Source: Arabidopsis thaliana
Lineage: Eukaryota; Streptophyta; Magnoliopsida; Brassicales; Brassicaceae
Direction of reading: 5' to 3'
NCBI RefSeq assembly: GCF_000001735.4
Contig: NC_003074.8
Coordinates: 5,332,101 to 5,396,100, forward strand
DNA: 64,000 nt
In this document: one piece after another, positions 35,601 through 47,238 of the stretch
How the letters are laid out: the number at the start of each line of letters is the position of its first letter
How positions within the stretch are numbered: position 1 is the first letter of the stretch
Made by a program: the position numbers and the translations under genes
Notes under the pieces: model-generated
The model's database searches: none
What the model saw: only the letters and a program-made list of their open reading frames with translations
What the model was told of the DNA's origin: nothing

Positions 35601-38600
35601 TAAACAAGATATGAACAAAAGGATAGATAAGTACAGCATAATAAGATTATAATATTACAGCATGGGAATCATTTACCTAGTCCCATCAGCACAATATGCC
35701 ATCGACGTGCAAGATCGACCGGGGGCATCATAATCCACTCTAGAACCCATGTTGTCATATAACCAAGCCTTTATTTTCCCATCAACAGCAGTTGAGAATA
35801 TGAACTGACAGAAAGAAAAAATCCCCATTATAACTATCTCAATGGCCAAAGAGAGCAAAAGTGAAAAATCTTGCACAGACTATAAATGTAGATTGAGAAA
35901 CATAAAACTGCTCACATCATTGTATAGCAATACACTTGTAATTATCATAACATAAATTTGACAAAAGATGGAAATGCGAGAAATTAGGCATTCTGCTTGA
36001 GCAGAGAACACCAAATAGACAATTGGTAAACGAGATTGCATCTAATTGGATGCCTTAAAATAAAGAGCAAGAGACACTTTATGCATTCTACTCTACCTGA
36101 ATATTCTCTTTCTGGTGTGGGCACACGGAATAAACAGGTGCCTCATGACCTTCAAAAGTGTGCAATTTATTTCCGGTAACAGCATCCCAGACCTGTATAG
36201 AAATTATTTATATAAGCAGGATGGTCTCATTATACAAATGTAAAAACATACGTCAAGATGCAAACCTTGATTGTCTTGTCTTCTCCACAAGTCACAACAC
36301 ATAATTGCTGGTTTGGTTGGGAGAAAGCAAGATCGTTGACATTACCAGCATGGGCATCAATCTGTAATGATAAACCAAAAAACAAACATCAGCGTGTTGG
36401 GATCCCAGCTGTTTCAAAGATTTAAGAATGCTGAACGGTGATAAAAACATATATTCAAAGATCCAAGAATGCTGCTCGATGATTATAACAAAGATTTAAG
36501 AATGCTGAACGGTGATAAAAACATATATTCAAAGATCCAAGAATGCTGCTCGATGATTATAGCAAACCTAAACAAAAAAACTACTATCAGAATCCTACAG
36601 AAAAGAAAACAATAATAAACCAAGGAACTATAAATTCTTACAGTAAACAGATTCCATGCCTATATCCACATATAACAATGAATATATATATAAAAAAACA
36701 TAAGCGGAATGGTAACCTACTAGGAAAAAAGACAGACCTCTAGATGATTCCGTAAATCCTCGCCACCATGATATGAATATATATGCACAATATGCTTGGA
36801 ATATGCGACACCTGAAATAGGAAGTAGACGTTACAACACTTGATTTGCCATAAAAATTATATGACAACCAGCCTCAACCCATGAGGGACACAAACACTTG
36901 ACTAACGATACGCCCATAAGATCATAGAATGGCTTACCCAGTAGACCTCCATCAGGACTCCAAACAACTCGGTTTACTGCTGCAGTATACTCGCTAGCAA
37001 GTGAAGCCTAATGAACAAGAATGAAATCAGACAACGGGTCAGCAAAAGATAAAGATGTCCTTGATATAGTACGTGGCAATATTGAAAGCTTTTATGAGTA
37101 ATCTATCTCAGAAAACTAGCTATTAACCTTGATATGTTCCTCACTAAAAAGAGAAGAAAATCCTCTGTATAGTTTTAACTAACTAACAACAAATCTCCCA
37201 CCTCATTCGACTGTTACAGTAGATCAATAAAGAGGAACTATACCTGAAGGTTCACAGTGCAAGTAGCAAGATCCCAAACTTTAAAGCTTCTAGAAACGAG
37301 CTTCTCCCTGCTACCCACCTCCCATATTGCAATATCACCAAGATTGGTGCCAACTAGGAAACAAATGTAAATCCAAGATAAAGTAAGCAGATTGTACTGA
37401 GAAGATGAAAGTTATGCTGTCTGATACAAGTTTTGCAGGTTTCTCTGGCATAAACCAGAATAAAACAGAAGAATGATGCGTGCTTCAGAGGAGAAAACCA
37501 ACCAAGGAGCATAGTTTGCTGTACTGGATGAAAATCCATGCTCTTAATGGCAGAACCCTGACTCAAAATCCTGCTAACGTTTTTGGGCAAGTCATCAGTA
37601 GAATAAGTTGCATGAGCATGGCTTTGCCCTGGATATGTGACTGGCAAGACATTGACTGGAAGATTATTAACCTGTAAAATGTTCAAAGAAAGTTGTGACT
37701 TCTAAGAAAAGTTGAGAACTTAAGCTGAAAAACGAACAAGCAGCCGTTAATACCCCATCTGAAATACCAAAAGGTCTGGGTCTCTTCAACACACTTTCAG
37801 AATCTGCCGTCTGATAATCCATTGATAGGCTATTAGTTGGAGGACTCCTGGGACGCTCACGCTTTAACATAGACACTGCAAGGAAAAAAAGAAGAATAAA
37901 TAGATTATGGTAAGCTATGCAATTGGTAAACACACACAAACTGATCTCCACGTTATGGACTACAAAAAATGAAATAAATAAAAGTTTCAGACCTAAGACA
38001 GCACTTCAAGGCTATCTGACATTAAATTAAATGTTTGCTTCTCTATCTATTATCTATAAACAAGAGTATTGTGAAATTAAACAAAACGGCTGATATGAGC
38101 ATATAGTTCTCTCTCTCTCTCTAATCCACCATAGAGACAGTTTACCACTAAAAACTGCTTTAGTCCGTAAAAGAAAAGAGAGACAGTTTACCACTACAGC
38201 TCTGGAAAATGTAACTCAGTAAATATATTTATATCATTTCATGCAGTTCAGTCAGTCAAAGAAGCACAGATAACCATCCAACTAATGATGATCTAAACAA
38301 GGGATGGCAAATTACATAACCGTATAAGCTAATATTTGGTAAACTAAATCTCCAACACACATATTTCAGAAGAATAAAATTAGTAGGGACAACATTACCA
38401 GCACTGTTGGGGGCACCTAAGCCGATAGGCCCAGCGGAAACAGTAGGGTGTTGTACCGATGGATTAGGCATCCATCCTGCAAGAGATGTTGTAAGAGGAG
38501 CTGGTGTTGGCTGAAATGGCTGAACAAGAGCATACAAACTAGCAAAGTTAAATTCATGTGCTAAAAACTAATCCAACAGAAGCTGTAATCTTAGAGCAAC

Positions 38601-39769
38601 TTACACCGTGAGCACCTAATGGTGGGAAGCCTCCAACTTTAGGGACTGAACCCATTAAATGATTAGTTGTAGGGGAAGGAGTGTGTGCACCATTGGGATG
38701 CCCACACGTATGGTCAACAAATAGTGTTTTTATATCCGGGTTAGGCCTAGGATTCTTGCAAAGCTGATGTTGCCAGTTCAAACTATGATTCAGCAGAAGC
38801 AACGTTCAGTTAGTTGTTCCACCAAAAGAAAAACGGGAGCAAAAGTTAAAAAAACAAAGCTTGTACCTTTGATTTATTAAGGTTCTCAATCTAGAATTCT
38901 TCAAACTGGGAAATTGAAGTTTGTCTCGGAAGAGAGGATTTGCTTCAATCAGTTTTTTAAGTTCCCCAAGCATGATACCTCTTGCGGACTTAGTATCTCC
39001 ATACTTGGAAAGCTGCTCATTTTCCCTTGAATTATTGCAAGTAAATGAAACATCAACACCACAAGCGCATGGTTTATAACAATCCAGTGGTCAATGAAAC
39101 CATAAAAAAAAAGTGCTAAGAAAGTAAAGAATGTACCTGAAGTTAGTCAAGGTTAAAAGCATGGTAATCTCCTTAAAAAGCTCTTCGTTGAATGTCGAGA
39201 ACACTTTCAACTCCTTAACAAGAATATCAACCGCCTTGGCATGATCTTTCCTATGGTAAAACAAAAGATGGGAAAACAAATCAATACTCAAAACCACACT
39301 TCAATTCAATAAAACTAAACAACACAAGTGAAACTTTACTTGTCAAGTGCTTCAAGGTACTTCTGCTTCCGAATCTCGAAAAATATTTTCATAGAGTATC
39401 TATTATCATCAACTTTAGTGAATCCAGAAAGATACTTCTCTACATCATCCCATTCACCAGCTGTTACACTATCTTCAAAGTACCTCATGTTGAAGAAAAA
39501 ACCAGACTCTTTCTCCAACCTAATTAGTCAAAAAAAATATCCAAAGTTGTAACTGCTTCTGGATTAACATTGAAGAAATAATGCTAAATTACAAAATCAA
39601 AATTAATTAATCTTAATCCCTACTTTACTCTAATCCCGACAATCAAAGGAAGAGGGACCGCAATTAAACAATGATATAATATAAATTACCTGTGAACAGT
39701 ATCTTTGAATTTCTCTTCATCGAGAAACTGAAGTATTAAAAACACGAGTTCTCTGCTGAGTGACGACAT
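32692..39769 (-). CDS. TPR4: TOPLESS-related transcriptional co-repressor 4 (WSIP2)
   Basis: Twenty-five coding exons on the minus strand, all with GT-AG ends, sum to 3408 nt or 1135 residues. In order from the start codon: 39690-39769, 39340-39519, 39137-39250, 38867-39025, 38605-38782, 38399-38519, 37754-37875, 37503-37671, 37244-37353, 36938-37007, 36738-36811, 36266-36361, 36097-36192, 35677-35804, 35348-35582, 35104-35268, 34913-35011, 34661-34804, 34265-34375, 34000-34179, 33776-33904, 33585-33680, 33262-33450, 32976-33142, 32692-32887. A LisH (about residues 4-36, SSLSRELVFLILQFLDEEKF) and CTLH domain form the tetramer that binds EAR motifs; a proline-rich linker (about 180-330) and two WD40 propellers follow. 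Family role: repression for AUX/IAA, WUSCHEL and others by recruiting histone deacetylases. Recalled as At3g15880. Confidence 0.96.
36415..36562. repeat. 74-bp tandem duplication in a TPR4 intron
   Basis: Two head-to-tail 74-bp units (36415-36488, 36489-36562) differ only at their last base. Each unit itself contains two related halves starting CAAAGAT..AAGAATGCTG. It lies in the intron between exons 11 and 12 and leaves splice sites untouched. Confidence 0.9.
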
Positions 39770-39778
39770 ATCCTCTTC

Positions 39779-39826
39779 TTATTGCTCGCTCTCCGAAAGT
39801 AACAGATCGATCACAATACCACTCAT
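39779..39826 (-). other. Upstream ORF in the TPR4 leader
   Basis: Minus-strand ATG at 39826 opens a 15-residue frame (MSGIVIDLLLSESEQ) ending in TAA 10 nt before the TPR4 ATG at 39769. It follows the probable leader-intron acceptor at 39833, so it would be in the spliced transcript. Effect on translation is inferred. Confidence 0.55.
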
Positions 39827-39832
39827 GAACCA

Positions 39833-40109
39833 CTAATCAAACACAAAGACACAAAGAGAGAATTAGGGTTTTATAAAAGAAAACATCTTCTTCACACCCC
39901 AAAAAAGGAAAGACAGATCTAAAAAAAAAAACGAAATCGATCGAATTCGAAAGACGAATCCCCCCAAACCCAGGTGGCACGAGATGTGCACGTGCGAGAA
40001 TATACGAGAGAGGCTCCCGAGAAAGAGATTAAAGAAAAAAAGGAAAGTTTATAAATATAAATACCTGTTGAATTTTGACTTTGAAGAAGGAGAGAGACAA
40101 AGCAGAGAG

Positions 40110-40141
<32 letters not shown>

Positions 40142-40200
40142 AGACTTTGGAGAAGAGAGAGAGAGAGACGTGGGGGCTATTTATGGCGATAATTTCTGAT
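39833..40200 (-). promoter_or_regulatory. TPR4 5' leader with intron and (CTT)n tract
   Basis: A leader intron is likely between a donor after 40065 (AACAG|GTATTTA on the minus strand) and an acceptor before 39832 (GATTAG|TGG). The upstream leader exon includes a long CTT repeat, seen on the plus strand as GAA/GAG units at 40086-40145. Leader introns and CTT tracts commonly raise expression of plant genes. Confidence 0.55.
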
Positions 40201-42288
40201 GCTGTCTCGTTTTCGGAGTTTCCTTTTTTTTTTTTTGGATTTATTGCTTTTTATTTTAATTTATGAGTTTTTATGATTTAATTAATTTGTTTTTGTGTGG
40301 TCGTTGGGCTTCTATTTTTTTTAATAGAAGCGTGTATTTTGTAGATAGGAATTTACTCAAAAAGCTTAATCTCCCCACTATAATAAGTAACCTTCGTTTT
40401 AATTACTTTTTCTAAAATTTATTTTAATTTAATGTTTTCGTATTTTATTTTAATTTAAGTGACGTATTGATGTTGTTGCGAATCTAGTACAACACTGCTG
40501 TCTAATTTAATGCTCTCTCGTTAGGTTTTGAACGTAGCTGGGGATTTTTTTTTGTTTTTCAAACTATACATTAAAGTAGAGTATCTCATAATTGGTTTAT
40601 TTCTGTTTCTGTATAGAATTTAGTGCCATTATATTATTTTTATGACATCAACTAACCGTCAATTAATATTGCAAATATTTTTTTTATGAATTAATTATTT
40701 AAGTAATGGATTTTGAAGTTTTTAATTTAGAGAAGAATAGCAGTAAATCAGATGTGATATTTTTATTTCCAGTTATGTAGTACGCAAATTAATTAAATTT
40801 TATTTTCTTCATCTTTTATTGTCAAAAAAACAAATTAAAGGTTTTATGGATAATTTACTTTTGGAAAAATATAAATCTTATGTGGTAACAAATAAGTGAA
40901 TTTTACAAATGTGTATTCTTTCTTTTTTGTTATAGTAATTCACAGTAAAAAGTGGAGTTTTATTCTATAATACGGTTTGTAACGCATTTCCGTGAATATA
41001 TTATGCTAATTTGTTAGGAATTTAAGAGATATGGCCTATTCACATGTTTAGTTTTGTTCTATTTATAAAAAAAAAAAAAATCAAAATTTATATTTGTACT
41101 TTATTTTTTTTCCCATGGATGTTTTGGCTAGTAATTACTATGCTACTTCAACAGTCCATCCACATTATGGTTCTAGTAGGAGTCATATCAAATCTTCTTA
41201 CAAGTATTCCTACACCAGTATTGCTTACATTGGTTTGGGCTTTTAGGTCTAGATTATCGGGGGAATTGACTGGCCCAATTGCTAAACATGATTGGGAATC
41301 AATTTCGTCCCAAACATGTTTTCCTTGAACAATCACTTTGATGACAATGACACACCCAGACAGTTATCAATGACTGCAATTAATCAGCAAATGGTTCCAT
41401 AAGCCCATCTGCCCATGTTGGTGAAGAAGCATCACCTCAAATATATAATTTTAAGATGAGAGAGCAAACATTCCTTTCTGATCGCTCTGAATATTTTAGC
41501 AATTTACTAAACGTAAAGTTATTTTCATAGCTTTAATTCAAAATTTCTGTAACTAGAGCTAGCAAAGAAACAAAGACTTGTGTTTAATATTATATTTTTG
41601 AAGAAGATAGTAGAATCTTCTGTCTATTTGTTTAATATTTGAAACATCGAATAAATGGTTTCAATGAGTTGTCCTGACTCATCAGCCGACCCTTAACAAT
41701 GACTACAACAACTTCAAATTTTAAAACATCAAGTATCTTCAACAACATACCCTTTCCGTTTTATATTAAATAATTGGTAAAATCCAGCTTATTTATAATT
41801 ATGTTATTTCTGTATAATACATTACAGAAGAGTAAAACAAAAACTTTAAAACGACACATATAATAAAAAGGAAAAATAAATAAATAGATATGAGAAAAAA
41901 ATACAGTTGGAACTTAATATATACACTTTTATACAACGGATACTAACGTTCAAAAATTTTATTCTTCTTTTGGTTAAAGTTTTATTTATTGTTTATGACT
42001 TTTCCATATCAGCTTCTTTTTTAATACTATATATATATTTTTAAAATTTGTTTATTTTATGCGAGCAAAAAAAAAAAAAAGTGTGCAAAAATAATAAAAA
42101 AGAACAAAATAAATAGTCTACTTGTACTTCTGTCTCTCTCTCTCTCTGTTTATCAATCTCACATCGAGACGAAATTAGAGCTACTCAGACTTGTTCTATT
42201 AAACTGTTACCTTCTCCAGACAAAGCGTTACCTTTTTTTTTGGTCCGTACGAGGAAAAATCTAGGAGACAGAGCTATTTGTTCGAAAG
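40201..42288. other. Intergenic with a possible coding relic
   Basis: AT-rich DNA upstream of TPR4 and of the kinase gene, which have divergent promoters here. The stretch 41113-41410 is less AT-rich and reads in pieces like decayed coding sequence, but I do not recognise it. A (CT)n tract at 42132-42149 is in the kinase leader. Confidence 0.45.
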
Positions 42289-44014
42289 ATGCAACTTTTA
42301 AATAGCTGTTGTGGAAAAGGATTTGATGGGTATGTTTGAATCATTGACTCGATAATTGTTACTCTTCCTGTTTCTCTCTATGGGTTTGTCTGTTTTATTT
42401 CCTTTGTTTGGGTTGCTGCAAAATTCTGTTTATTGGTTAAATCGGTTATGGTTGTTCTTCTTGATTAGGGTTTAAAGATTCTATATCAATTTTGGATGTT
42501 TGAAATTTGGAGCTTATCTTTTGTTCAATTCTCTATGCCTTCCCTTTATCTCTAATGTTTTAAAATGTAAAGTCTGTTCTTTTTTTTATCATCCTCACTA
42601 TATAATATATCACCTGATTGATCCTTGAAAGTTTCATCATTAATAGCAATTTGAGTAGTTTCAGGGTGGTCTTATTCCTTCTAAAGACATGGTTTTGCAA
42701 GGGATAATTGATTCAACTGTTGTTCTGCGTTTCATAAGTTATTTGTTTGTTAATGTGTTGATGAATGATCTAAATATAAGTTTTTGAGGATACTGAGATT
42801 AAATTACACAGGAAGAAGAAAGAAAAGGAAGAGCCATCTTGGAGGGTATTTTCACTGAAGGAACTTCATGCAGCCACCAACAGTTTCAATTACGATAACA
42901 AACTCGGTGAAGGTCGATTTGGTAGTGTCTATTGGGGTCAGCTATGGGATGGCTCACAAGTAATTTGACCTCAACATGTTATCTAGGACTTGCTTCTTGT
43001 TCAAACTGGAGATCTTGTGAGGTTGATTATTTTGTCTTTTTACAGATTGCAGTCAAGAGGTTGAAGGAATGGAGTAATAGAGAAGAGATAGATTTTGCTG
43101 TGGAAGTCGAGATTCTTGCTCGTATTCGTCACAAGAATTTGTTGAGTGTTCGTGGCTACTGTGCTGAAGGACAAGAACGTCTTCTTGTGTACGAGTACAT
43201 GCAGAATTTGAGCTTGGTTTCACATCTTCATGGCCAGCATTCAGCTGAATGTCTTCTAGATTGGACCAAGCGAATGAAGATCGCCATAAGCTCTGCTCAG
43301 GCCATTGCGTGAGTCTCTCTAAAACCGTTCATGAAAAGTTTAATATGTCATTGTTTCTGACTCTTTTGTTCTTTGCTCAGCTACCTACACGACCACGCAA
43401 CCCCACATATAGTCCATGGAGATGTGAGAGCTAGCAATGTGTTGTTAGACTCTGAATTTGAAGCTCGCGTTACAGATTTTGGTTATGGTAAGCTGATGCC
43501 AGATGATGATACTGGAGATGGAGCTACCAAAGCCAAAAGTAATAATGGATATATCTCACCAGAATGTGATGCATCAGGAAAAGAATCAGAAACTAGCGAT
43601 GTGTACAGTTTTGGTATCCTTTTGATGGTACTGGTTAGTGGCAAGAGACCACTCGAGAGGCTAAATCCAACAACAACGCGGTGTATAACAGAGTGGGTTT
43701 TACCACTTGTTTATGAAAGAAATTTTGGTGAAATCGTTGATAAGAGGCTGAGCGAGGAGCATGTGGCAGAGAAACTGAAGAAAGTAGTCTTGGTGGGGCT
43801 TATGTGTGCTCAGACAGATCCAGACAAGAGACCAACAATGTCTGAAGTGGTGGAGATGCTGGTGAATGAATCAAAGGAGAAAATATCTGAACTTGAAGCT
43901 AATCCCCTCTTCAAGAATCCATATAGCAGCAACGAAAACAATAGAGAGCATGTTGCAGAGGAAAGCTCAGATGTGATCTTAGAAGATAAAGATCATCAAC
44001 AACAACAAGAATAG
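42289..44014 (+). CDS. Receptor-like cytoplasmic kinase
   Basis: Four exons (42289-42329, 42812-42959, 43046-43308, 43381-44014) give 361 residues without signal peptide or membrane segment. The glycine loop is LGEGRFGSVYWG (residues 45-56) and the ATP-anchoring lysine is K67 in IAVKRL. The catalytic loop reads HGDVRASN (163-170): the aspartate is kept, but HRD has become HGD and the usual DxK lysine is Arg, so it is a non-RD kinase with a reduced loop. The metal-binding DFG (183-185) and the GYISPE segment are intact. N-terminal Cys7-Cys8 could be lipidated for membrane attachment. The C-terminus is acidic and ends in polyGln. Substrate unknown. Recalled as At3g15890. Confidence 0.93.
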
Positions 44015-44255
44015 CAATGGTTAGGCACAGTAATTCGTTTGGCAGATTATTTTTAGAGGTCTTGCTTATTTTTTTTAGTGTGTTTCTTGGTTCATAAAAT
44101 TGATTTGATCATTACTGATACTGGAGTTTGTAAGGTGTGGTATTGGCACATATAAGATTGAAACTTTTATTCTGGATTATACTGAAACTTTCTCATCCTT
44201 TAACACGATCTTTTTCACAATGAGGTGAAATACATTTACACATTTTTTTAACCAA

Positions 44256-44872
44256 TCAGTTCTGTTTCTTGGAGGAAGATGATGATGATAGGGACAAAAG
44301 GATAACGGAGATTACAACAGGAGCTATGATAATGAAGAGGGCTAGAGTGAGATTAGGTCTTGTGATCTGTGGGAACAAGACACTTCCGTATTTGATTATA
44401 GCTGCACCTGCCACTGAACCAACTCCGATCTTCAACAAGTAGTTTAAGTCCTCCTGTACATTTTGTTGAAGGGCACACAAGAAAAGAGGGCTTATTTGTA
44501 TTTGAAATTATTTGAGTCCAAAATTAAGTAAAAATATTATGACTTTTTGGGATCAAATTTAAAATATAGGGGCAATTTTATAATTTTGAATGCTTTGAGC
44601 CCCTCCAGCAAATAAAAAACAAAACGCTAATCCACAGAACTGACCTGAATTCCTTGACCGTTATCTGCTTGTTCCGACCGGTCATCGGAAGCCATAACGC
44701 GAAATGACCGTTTTGTCCCTGAACAGTTTGACGGGTTTCGAAAACTGGTCACGAATTTGACACTACTCATAGTCATCTTCTTCGTCGGTTCTAAGCTCCG
44801 GTGAACAGAGCTCGAACGAGAAAGCGTGGGAACTCCAATCGCCATACCGGGAACGAAGACAGAACCTGACAT
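44256..44872 (-). CDS. Small plastid membrane protein of unknown function
   Basis: Two minus-strand exons (44645-44872, 44256-44453) give 141 residues. The first ~55 residues are Ser/Thr/Arg-rich with few acids, a probable chloroplast transit peptide. Exon 2 begins EDLNYLLKIGVGSVAGAAIIKYGS and carries two hydrophobic stretches (about residues 85-100 and 112-132), the second ending in a run of serines before KKQN. Such short two-helix plastid proteins are common in thylakoid or envelope membranes, but no function is known to me. It faces the kinase gene tail to tail with 241 bp between stop codons. Recalled as At3g15900. Confidence 0.85.
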
Positions 44873-45096
44873 CTCTCTATCTTTTCTCTCTAATTCTGTC
44901 GTATTTTGTGGTCACACAGGCTTGTGAATGGCGTGAACAGAGGATAAGAGAGAGAGACACGACGCTTACCAAAAACACATCTCACGTTTTGCGTCGATTC
45001 TTGAAACTTTAGAACGCAAACGCTCCCCACAAACCCACGTTTGCGTTTTCACTCACTTTCATAACAAACTAAAGATTCTGAGGAACAAATACGTAA

Positions 45097-46114
45097 GGAA
45101 AAAACCTGAAAAAATCTTAGTTTATTTTTTATTTGCCTGTTTAATATCTATATTATATAATTTGTCCAAATAATACTTAGGTTAATTATTTTCTCTTTAA
45201 AAATCTTCATTTTGTATTAATTTGGCAAAATCAGACATCCAACTTAACGGATGTTAACTTTTTAACAGATGTTTATAGTTAAAATTTAACTCATGATATT
45301 TACAAATATATATACAATCTATTTTCTATATTCTATAAATATGTTACCTTAGTCTAGCGGTTAAACACAGATTTAATTTTCTGATATACCTGGGTTCGAA
45401 ACTTTCTTACGACGTTTATAGTCTCTTTTTTTTTTCCTTCTTCTTCTTTCTCGGAATTTAAAGATTTCATCCAGACAAAATTAAGTTCATCTTCTTCTTA
45501 TTGGTACGATGTTTTTAACTTCTCAAGAGAGACAAATAACACGAATTGATGAAGCTCGGCTTAACTTCGACAAAGCTACTTTTAATTTTTTTCGAAGGTT
45601 CTGTAAAAAAAATTCAGATCCAAACAGCGATTTCAACATGACGATTTCTTTTAGGTTTATTAATTTGATTAGCTTTTGTTATTGTGTGGTCAATTTGATT
45701 GGGGGATTCAAACCTAAATTTGAGAAAGCAAAAAAAAACGAATCCAGATTTGGCGAAGAAGATGAAGTCCCAAAAAAAAAAAACGAATACAAAGACGTAA
45801 GCGAGATTCGTACCCAGGTTAAACATGAATTGAATATCATATTTTGCCTTGACTAAGATAACTTAATTGTAAAATTTTGGAAATAGATTGTATATATATT
45901 TGTAAATACGATGGGTTAAACTTTAACTACAGTTAGAAAGTCTGTTAAAAAGTTAACAGCAGTTAAGTTGGATGTCTGATTTTATCAAATTAAACAAAAA
46001 TGAAGGTTTTTAAAGAGAAAAATAATTAACCTAAATATTATTTGGGCAAATTATATAATGCAGGTATTAAACGGCCAAATAAAAAATAAATGAGAGTTTT
46101 TTCAGGTTTTTTCC
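45097..46114. mobile_element. Foldback / Mutator-like non-autonomous DNA element
   Basis: The ends are long inverted repeats. The left arm (45097-45290) begins GGAAAAAACCTGAAAAAA and the right arm (45915-46114) ends in its complement; the arms match at roughly 85% by eye over ~195 bp, including a TTAACTTTTTAACAGA block. Weaker inverted similarity continues inward to about 45420 and 45790, so most of the 1018 bp could fold into a hairpin. Both inner arms carry a tRNA-like box pair (TAGTCTAGCGGTTAA and GGTTCGAAAC at 45352-45402). There is no transposase frame, so it needed another element's enzyme. Long arms fit Mutator-like or Foldback families; no target-site duplication was found. A 115-residue frame at 45509-45856 lies inside and is low-complexity. 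Confidence 0.75.
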
Positions 46115-47238
46115 CCCAAGATTTTTATAATACACCTAAAAAGAACCAGCGATCTTTGTCTTCGCTAAAACAAACCAAATCTAGGAAACTTGTTTAATAA
46201 TAACATGCTTAAACTTGTTTATTTTTAAACAAGTGTTCTTGTACCAAATCCCACTCATATGTATTCATGTGTCTACCGTAAGACCAACGATCTTTTTCTT
46301 GGTTAAAACTTAAAAACAAACCACATACACACCATGTTTTGTGAGTTTTTCTTTGATAGAAGACACTGGCAAGAATGAGCATCTTATTATTAAACAAGTG
46401 TTCTTGGCTTTGCATTTGTTGTTATTCTATTAAATTTAACGTATTGCAGCTAGTATTTAGGGGGAACCTTGCATTCACCATTATATAGTGAATTAGTGAT
46501 TGTGTATGATTTTATAATATGTATTTCACCACAATTCAAACATCAAACCGAAGGTTTTTTCCATATCACTGGATCTCCGAATCGAATTGGTACCATAGCA
46601 GATCAATAGTAATTTGATTAAAAATACAAAGAAAAGCAGATCAATAGTATAATAACTTCTTAATGAAATATTTATATATATACACATTTTTTATAAGCAT
46701 ATTTTTGTATAAATAAATAAATAAATGATATATATAAAGAAATAGATAGAGGAATATATATATATATCTATAAGCATTTTACCAAAAATGTATCTATTTT
46801 AGTTTTATTTATTTTGAAAGATAATTTATATTGGTTAAATGAATGGATGACCATAGAATATGATATAACTATAAGAGAATGTTGTTTGAATTTTAACAAT
46901 TTTAACTAAATTAAATGGATTATATTTTACACATAAGATACCATTTACTTTATCCATATGTTTAGCAATATTATAATTTAGGAGAATTTGTATGGTGTTC
47001 AAATGCATTTAATATTTTTTATATAGTTTAATTCAAAATATTTAATTATGGTAAGTTTAGTAATTATGGTGTTGAATTTGTATGGCATATGTTTGGCAAT
47101 TAGTTTTATCATGATATAGTTTCTAATTTAAATGTTTGGTAAATTGAATAGTAGAATTAAATAAATAAAAAATAAAAATGCTAAGAATAATTGTGGGTTT
47201 ACCACATCAGAACTAAAACCCCTCTTTTAATATATACA
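46115..47238. other. Intergenic, extremely AT-rich
   Basis: No coding frame of note. A TAAACAAGTGTTCTTG string is repeated at about 46226 and 46393. The rest is AT-rich and may be old element debris. Confidence 0.4.

Noticed and set aside
38134-38196. 18-bp direct repeat AGAGACAGTTTACCACTA in a TPR4 intron
   Set aside because: A short local slippage or duplication product with no sign of function.
40075-40200. Glu/Lys-rich open frames around the GAA repeat
   Set aside because: They are translations of a microsatellite in the TPR4 leader, antisense to that gene.
45352-45402. Functional tRNA gene
   Set aside because: A- and B-box motifs are present but no cloverleaf can be formed and the sequence lies inside a transposable element.
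45509-45856. A 115-residue open frame inside the foldback element
   Set aside because: Composition is low-complexity (Lys, Asn, Phe), it lies partly in an inverted-repeat arm, and no domain is visible.
46226-46410. Direct repeats TAAACAAGTGTTCTTG 168 bp apart
   Set aside because: Too short and without internal element features to call LTRs or a TSD-bounded element.
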